From: Sphingomonas endolithica
Lineage (GTDB): Bacteria > Pseudomonadota > Alphaproteobacteria > Sphingomonadales > Sphingomonadaceae
Reading direction: 5' to 3'
Length of the DNA: 64,000 bases
NCBI RefSeq assembly: GCF_025231525.1
Contig: NZ_CP103057.1
Location: 186,001 to 250,000, forward strand
Below, piece by piece: positions 60,561 through 64,000 of the stretch. The position numbers and the translations under genes are program-made. Under the pieces are notes generated by a model. It was not told the origin of the DNA. It was given only the letters and a program-made list of their open reading frames with translations, and ran no database searches. The number at the start of each line of letters is the position of its first letter. Positions within the stretch are counted from its first letter, which is position 1.

Positions 60561-61229
60561 TCAACCGTCCCGGCCGATACGGGCCTTCATCGCCGCCAGT
60601 TCGGCATCGACCTTCTCGGCCGATTTCAACTCGGCGATCTCTTCGTCCAGCGTCTTGGGTGCGCCGCCCAGGCCCGCTGCTTCGGCGCGGCCTTCGGCCA
60701 TGTCGACCCGTCGATCCAGGATGTCGAAGCGCGAGAACGCGTCTTCCACCTTCTGGCCGGCATACATCTCGCGCAGCTTGAAGCGGTTGTGCGCCGTCTC
60801 CAGACGGGTGACGATCTGGTTCTGCCGGGTCCGTGCCTCGCTCAGCTTCTTCTGGAGCTTGGCGATGTCTTCCTCGGCGCTGCGCAGGGCATCGTCGAGC
60901 ACGGTGATCTCGGCGGTCAGCTGGCCGGCCATGTCGGCCGCCTTTTGCTTCTCGACCAGAGCGGCCTTGGCGAGATCCTCGCGATCCTTGGACAGCGCCA
61001 GTTCGGCCTTTTCGGTCCAGCTGTCCTGCAGCTTGCCGAGCTTGTCGATGTGGCGGCGCATTTCCTTCTGATCGGCGATGGTGCGCGCGGCAGAGGCGCG
61101 GACTTCGACCAGGGTCTCCTCCATTTCGAGGATGATCATGCGGATCATCTTCGACGGATCCTCTGCCTTGTCGAGCAGGTCGGTGAAGTTGGCGGCGACG
61201 ATGTCGCGGGTGCGGGAGAAAATGCCCAT
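60561..61229 (-). CDS. pspA: Phage shock protein PspA
   Basis: A 222-residue peripheral membrane protein that both inhibits PspF and stabilises the stressed inner membrane. It starts MGIFSRTRDIVAANFTDLLD, and almost all of it is coiled coil, including EDPSKMIRMIILEMEETLVE and FSRFDILDRRVDMAEGRAEA. This matches the PspA/IM30 (ESCRT-III-like) family in length and charge pattern. A 78-bp gap separates it from the small upstream gene at 61308, while pspB follows at once. Confidence 0.96.
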   Translation of the reverse strand: MGIFSRTRDIVAANFTDLLDKAEDPSKMIRMIILEMEETLVEVRASAARTIADQKEMRRHIDKLGKLQDSWTEKAELALSKDREDLAKAALVEKQKAADMAGQLTAEITVLDDALRSAEEDIAKLQKKLSEARTRQNQIVTRLETAHNRFKLREMYAGQKVEDAFSRFDILDRRVDMAEGRAEAAGLGGAPKTLDEEIAELKSAEKVDAELAAMKARIGRDG

Positions 61230-61307
61230 GGATATCGGTCCTTCAAGCTGACTGGAATTCTTGCCGGGCGGGCTGCGGGGTCGGCATCCCGCCCGGCTCG
61301 CCTCGGC

Positions 61308-61442
61308 TCAAGCGGCCGTGGCGATGCTGGGCGTCGCGGCCTGCCCGGGGCCAACCGCTGCTAGCACGGTGACCGAGCTGAACAGGACGGCGAAGAACAT
61401 GGCGGCGACGTTACGGCGAAGGTCGGTGGTCTGTGCGAACAT
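61308..61442 (-). CDS. 44-residue membrane or signal-peptide protein at the head of the psp operon
   Basis: A short open frame starting MFAQTTDLRRNVAAMFFAVL and ending TPSIATAA, preceded by a strong AGGAG eight bases upstream. It has a basic N-region, a hydrophobic helix (residues about 13-30) and an alanine-rich end, so it is either a small membrane protein or a cleaved secreted peptide. It is the first reading frame after the sigma-54 promoter at 61496-61512. I do not recognise its family. Confidence 0.68.
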   Translation of the reverse strand: MFAQTTDLRRNVAAMFFAVLFSSVTVLAAVGPGQAATPSIATAA

Positions 61443-61495
61443 GGTGATTACTCCTGAGTGTTTCGGCTCGTCGATCTGACGATTGCCTGAAGCTT

Positions 61496-61512
61496 TGCAG
61501 GGAGCGTGCCAG
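61496..61512 (-). promoter_or_regulatory. Sigma-54 promoter of the psp operon
   Basis: On the minus strand the sequence CTGGCACGCTCCCTGCA matches the sigma-54 consensus TGGCACG-N4-TTGC with exact GG and GC spacing; only the first T of TTGC is changed to C. It lies about 55 bases upstream of the 44-codon gene. Presence of PspF divergently encoded makes it a well-supported psp promoter. Confidence 0.87.
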
Positions 61513-61522
61513 TTTTCGGAAT

Positions 61523-61560
61523 GGCGGTTTTCCGCCGTTTCTGCTGCAGCTACGCGTAGC
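61523..61560. promoter_or_regulatory. Candidate PspF-binding region (two palindromes)
   Basis: GGCGG-TTTT-CCGCC at 61523-61536 and the perfect palindrome GCTACGCGTAGC at 61549-61560 lie between the sigma-54 promoter and pspF. The second is centred roughly 70 bases upstream of the expected transcription start, a usual distance for an enhancer site. Assignment to PspF is inferred from position only. Confidence 0.45.
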
Positions 61561-61610
61561 AGTGCATTTCTCGCTTGCGACGGCTTGGGAAAATACGCCA
61601 AGCTTTGGGA

Positions 61611-62657
61611 ATGGAGCGGACAACACAGGTCATTGGGCAGTCGAACGTTTTTCTGGACGTGCTGGAGCGTGCGAGCCGTGCTGCCGCTCTGGACCGTCCG
61701 GTGCTCGTGATCGGCGAGCGGGGGACGGGCAAGGAACTGGTCGCCGAGCGGCTGCACCGCCTGTCCCCGCGTTGGGATCATCCGCTGGTCGTGATGAACT
61801 GCGCGGCGTTGCCCGAGACGCTGATCGAGGCGGAATTGTTCGGCCATGAGGCGGGCGCCTTCACGGGCGCGACCAAGGCGCGGGTGGGGCGGTTCGAGGA
61901 AGCCGATGGCGGTACGCTGTTCCTCGACGAGCTCGGCACGCTCTCGATGGGCGCGCAGGAGCGGCTGCTCCGTGCAGTTGAATATGGCGAGATTACGCGG
62001 ATCGGCTCGTCGCGCCCACTGCGCGTCGATGTGCGCATCGTCGCGGCCACCAACGAGCATCTGCCGGCGAAGGTCGAGCGGCATCAGTTCCGCGCCGATC
62101 TGCTCGACCGGCTTTCGTTCGAGGTCGTCACGTTGCCGCCACTGCGTGCCCGTCCCGGCGACGTGATGGTGCTCGCCGATCATTTCGGCCGGCGCATGTC
62201 GGCCGAACTCGGTCGCGACGCCTGGGACGGGTTTGGGCCAAGCGCGATCGATGCGCTGGTGCAGTATCAGTGGCCGGGCAATGTCCGCGAACTCCGCAAC
62301 GTGGTCGAACGTGCAGTCTATCGCTGGGAGCATGTCGGGCCGATCGAACATATCGAGTTCGACCCTTTTCATTCGCCCTATCAGCCGGCGAGCATCGCGC
62401 CCGCCGTTGCTTCTCCGGCAGCCGTCGCGGGGTCGGTGGAGACGGCGATCGCTGCTACTTCCACTCCGGCACTAGGCGGCGATTTCAAGACCCGCATCGC
62501 GCGCTTCGAACGCGAACTGCTGGAGCGCGCTTTGGCGGAGAACCGCTTCAACCAGCGCACCACGGCTGAGGCGCTCGGCCTCAGCTACGATCAGTTGCGC
62601 CACGCCCTGAAGCGCCACGGGCTAATTTCAGCCGGGCCTTCGGAATCGGTTGCGTAA
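61611..62657 (+). CDS. pspF: Psp operon transcriptional activator PspF
   Basis: A 348-residue sigma-54 activator made of an AAA+ domain and a C-terminal Fis-type helix-turn-helix, with no N-terminal receiver, as usual for PspF. Motifs are Walker A GERGTGKE, the sigma-54 contact loop GAFTGA, Walker B GGTLFLDELGTLS, and the helix-turn-helix ERALAENRFNQRTTAEALGL followed by SYDQLRHALKRHG. ATG 61611 was chosen because it precedes the conserved VIGQSNVF segment. It is divergent from the psp operon and inhibited by PspA in the known system. Confidence 0.95.
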   Translation: MERTTQVIGQSNVFLDVLERASRAAALDRPVLVIGERGTGKELVAERLHRLSPRWDHPLVVMNCAALPETLIEAELFGHEAGAFTGATKARVGRFEEADGGTLFLDELGTLSMGAQERLLRAVEYGEITRIGSSRPLRVDVRIVAATNEHLPAKVERHQFRADLLDRLSFEVVTLPPLRARPGDVMVLADHFGRRMSAELGRDAWDGFGPSAIDALVQYQWPGNVRELRNVVERAVYRWEHVGPIEHIEFDPFHSPYQPASIAPAVASPAAVAGSVETAIAATSTPALGGDFKTRIARFERELLERALAENRFNQRTTAEALGLSYDQLRHALKRHGLISAGPSESVA

Positions 62658-62723
62658 CGAGTCGGTGGGACCCATTTCGCCAAGCAGGGCGTTGCCCAGT
62701 CGACCATCTGATGGAGGATCCCC

Positions 62724-63335
62724 ATGGCTTTCGAACTTCCCCCGCTGCCTTATGCGTATGACGCGCTGGAGCCCACGATCTCCAAGGAGACGATGACGTT
62801 CCATCACGACAAGCATCACGCCGCCTACACGACCAAGCTCAACGAAGGCGTCGCTGCCGACCCCAAGCTGGAAGGCAAGACGATCGAGGAGATCCTCGGC
62901 ATGATCTCGACGCTGCCGCCGCTGGTGCGCAACAATGGCGGTGGCTTCTGGAACCACGATTTCTTCTGGAAAATCATGGGACCTGAAGGATCGACTCAGC
63001 CCTCGGGCAAGCTCGCCGAAGCAATCCAGACCTATGGCGGGCTCGACAAGCTCAAGGAAGATTTCAACACCAAGGGCGCGGGCCAGTTCGGCTCGGGCTG
63101 GGCATGGGTGATCGCCGACGAAAGCGGCGCGCTGAAGGTCGTCTCGACGCCGAACCAGGATAATCCGCTGATGGACGATGCCAAGGACAAGGGCACGCCG
63201 ATCCTGGGCAATGACGTCTGGGAACACGCTTATTACCTCACCTACATGAACGATCGGCCGGGCTATCTGAAGGCGTGGTGGAACGTCGTGAACTGGGATG
63301 CGGCTGGCGCGATCTACGACAGCGCGGTCGGCTAA
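62724..63335 (+). CDS. sodB: Superoxide dismutase (Fe/Mn family)
   Basis: A 203-residue enzyme converting superoxide to hydrogen peroxide and oxygen. Metal ligands are H27 in MTFHHDKHHAAY, H78 in FWNHDFFW, D164 and H168 in NDVWEHAYYLTY. The second-shell residues look Mn-like or cambialistic: a glycine precedes FWNH and the glutamine is in STPNQDNPLM, whereas classic FeSOD has a glutamine near the first position. The gene name sodB is by size and family; metal use needs testing. A GGAGGATCC site precedes ATG 62724. Confidence 0.94.
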   Translation: MAFELPPLPYAYDALEPTISKETMTFHHDKHHAAYTTKLNEGVAADPKLEGKTIEEILGMISTLPPLVRNNGGGFWNHDFFWKIMGPEGSTQPSGKLAEAIQTYGGLDKLKEDFNTKGAGQFGSGWAWVIADESGALKVVSTPNQDNPLMDDAKDKGTPILGNDVWEHAYYLTYMNDRPGYLKAWWNVVNWDAAGAIYDSAVG

Positions 63336-63344
63336 AATCATCCT

Positions 63345-63471
63345 CCCCAGCGCGGGGAGGGGGACCAGCGAAGCTGGTGGAGGGGGGGGCGGCAACGCAA
63401 CCGTAGCGTAGCCGCCCACCCCCTCCGTCGCGCTAGCGCGCGCCACCTCCCTGTGCCGGGGAGGAGCTTCA
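63345..63471. repeat. Palindromic repeat, family 4
   Basis: CCTCCCCAGCGCGGGGAGG near 63345 and CTCCCTGTGCCGGGGAGGAG near the right end flank inverted CCAGCGAAGCTGG, GCGGCAACGCAACCGTAGCG and GGGTGGCG-like segments. It separates sodB from the convergent yciB gene. Confidence 0.75.
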
Positions 63472-64000
63472 GCCCTCCGGCGGCACCGGCAGATCGTCCG
63501 CGACCTTCAATCCATGCTTCAGCAGCATGGGCACGTTGGCAAACGCGAAGATCAATGTCAGCGGCACTGCACCCCACAACTTGAAACCGGCCCACACCTT
63601 AGTGTCGGAATCCGGCAGCGGCGCGTATGTCCGCCAGACATATTCGTTGAGGAGCGCCATCAGCACGAAGAATATCGCCCAATTGCGCGTCAGTTTGCGC
63701 CACCCTTCGGCGTTGACCCCTGGATAGGCGGTATCCAACAGCATCTGCAGCAGCGGCTTACGCGTCGCCAGACCGTAAGCCAGGATCGCGGCGAACATCG
63801 TGTACACGAAGGTGGGCTTCATCTTGATGAAGGTGCCGTCGTGGAAATACAGCGTCAGCCCGCCGAACACGAGCACCAGGGTGCCCGAGATCCACAGCAT
63901 CGGTGAAATGTGTCCGGTCTTTACCTTGGACACGATCATCGCCGCGGCGCTGGCGATCATGAAGGCGACCGTCGCAGCGAGAAGCTTAGTCAGCGCAATA
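63469..64000 (-). CDS. yciB: Inner-membrane septation protein YciB/IspZ (partial, cut by window edge)
   Basis: About 177 codons of a membrane protein; the reading frame stays open to position 64000, so the N-terminus lies outside. Four or more hydrophobic helices are visible, together with the family motifs HISPMLWISGTLVLVFGGLT, KMKPTFVYTMFAAIL, WRKLTRNWAIFFVLMALLNE and AGFKLWGAVPLT. YciB proteins take part in intracellular septation and envelope integrity. An internal ATG at 63960 is not the true start because the upstream codons match the family. Confidence 0.9.
   Translation of the reverse strand, partial: IALTKLLAATVAFMIASAAAMIVSKVKTGHISPMLWISGTLVLVFGGLTLYFHDGTFIKMKPTFVYTMFAAILAYGLATRKPLLQMLLDTAYPGVNAEGWRKLTRNWAIFFVLMALLNEYVWRTYAPLPDSDTKVWAGFKLWGAVPLTLIFAFANVPMLLKHGLKVADDLPVPPEG

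Noticed and set aside
1..64000. CRISPR array, prophage or insertion sequence
   Set aside because: No regularly spaced direct repeats, integrase, transposase or phage structural genes were seen; the only repeats are short palindromic elements.

Overview
The window is a high-GC chromosomal segment from an alphaproteobacterium, most likely a Sphingomonas-type member of the Sphingomonadaceae. The signs are a ChpT-like phosphotransferase, an RpoH with the RpoH box, an exosortase A (XrtA) exopolysaccharide locus of the sphingomonad layout, short palindromic repeats typical of that family, and SRP RNA-dnaX-ybaB gene order. Gene density is high and many genes overlap by ATGA, GTGA or TTGA. No phage, transposase, CRISPR array or plasmid backbone was seen. 

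Layout. 1-3244 (minus): cytochrome c maturation genes ccmC-ccmD-ccmE-ccmF, with ccmF cut by the window edge. 3341-9384: a HAD phosphatase, an amino acid dehydrogenase, tRNA-His, alanine dehydrogenase, the Kup potassium transporter with a 2H phosphoesterase, and tRNA-Met. 9565-11635: a cyclophilin and thioredoxin reductase. 11637-29255: the XrtA locus. Two alpha/beta hydrolases and an acyl carrier protein run leftward. An acyl-CoA ligase, PLP decarboxylase, export lipoprotein, chain-length protein, tyrosine kinase, outer-membrane beta-barrel, AAA ATPase, deacetylase, FemAB-like protein, glycosyltransferase, fused exosortase-EpsI and an amidotransferase run rightward. Together these should make, modify and export an extracellular polysaccharide and process PEP-CTERM proteins, but no PEP-CTERM substrate lies in the window. 

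29317-36561: a MAPEG protein, a soluble chemoreceptor-like protein, a polyamine pair (deoxyhypusine-synthase-like protein and ornithine/lysine decarboxylase), a Ser/Thr dehydratase and an OprB-type porin. 36688-42728: a hydrolase, two tandem cysteine desulfurases with a ferredoxin, the 4.5S SRP RNA, dnaX and ybaB. 42862-48329: mtgA, an amine oxidase, rpoH, an RluD-type pseudouridine synthase, a JAMM-domain protein and chpT. 48396-53495: a chemotaxis cluster cheA-cheW-cheY-cheB-cheR. 53616-58703: an amidase, RNase P RNA, a TPR/TonB-C-like secreted protein, a J-domain protein, a small ferredoxin, a secreted protein and sufE. 58729-62657: a phage-shock (psp) locus with a sigma-54 promoter and divergent pspF. 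62724-64000: superoxide dismutase and partial yciB. 

The most unusual points are: (1) the psp operon carries four extra small proteins that look like PspB paralogues and share a C-terminal signature also found at the end of PspC, plus a 44-residue leader gene; (2) two different palindromic repeat families have entered coding regions in frame (ccmF and an amine oxidase) without stopping translation; (3) CheA lacks a P2 domain and ends in extra CheW-like and receiver-like modules; (4) two identical-arm inverted repeats lie upstream of trxB.
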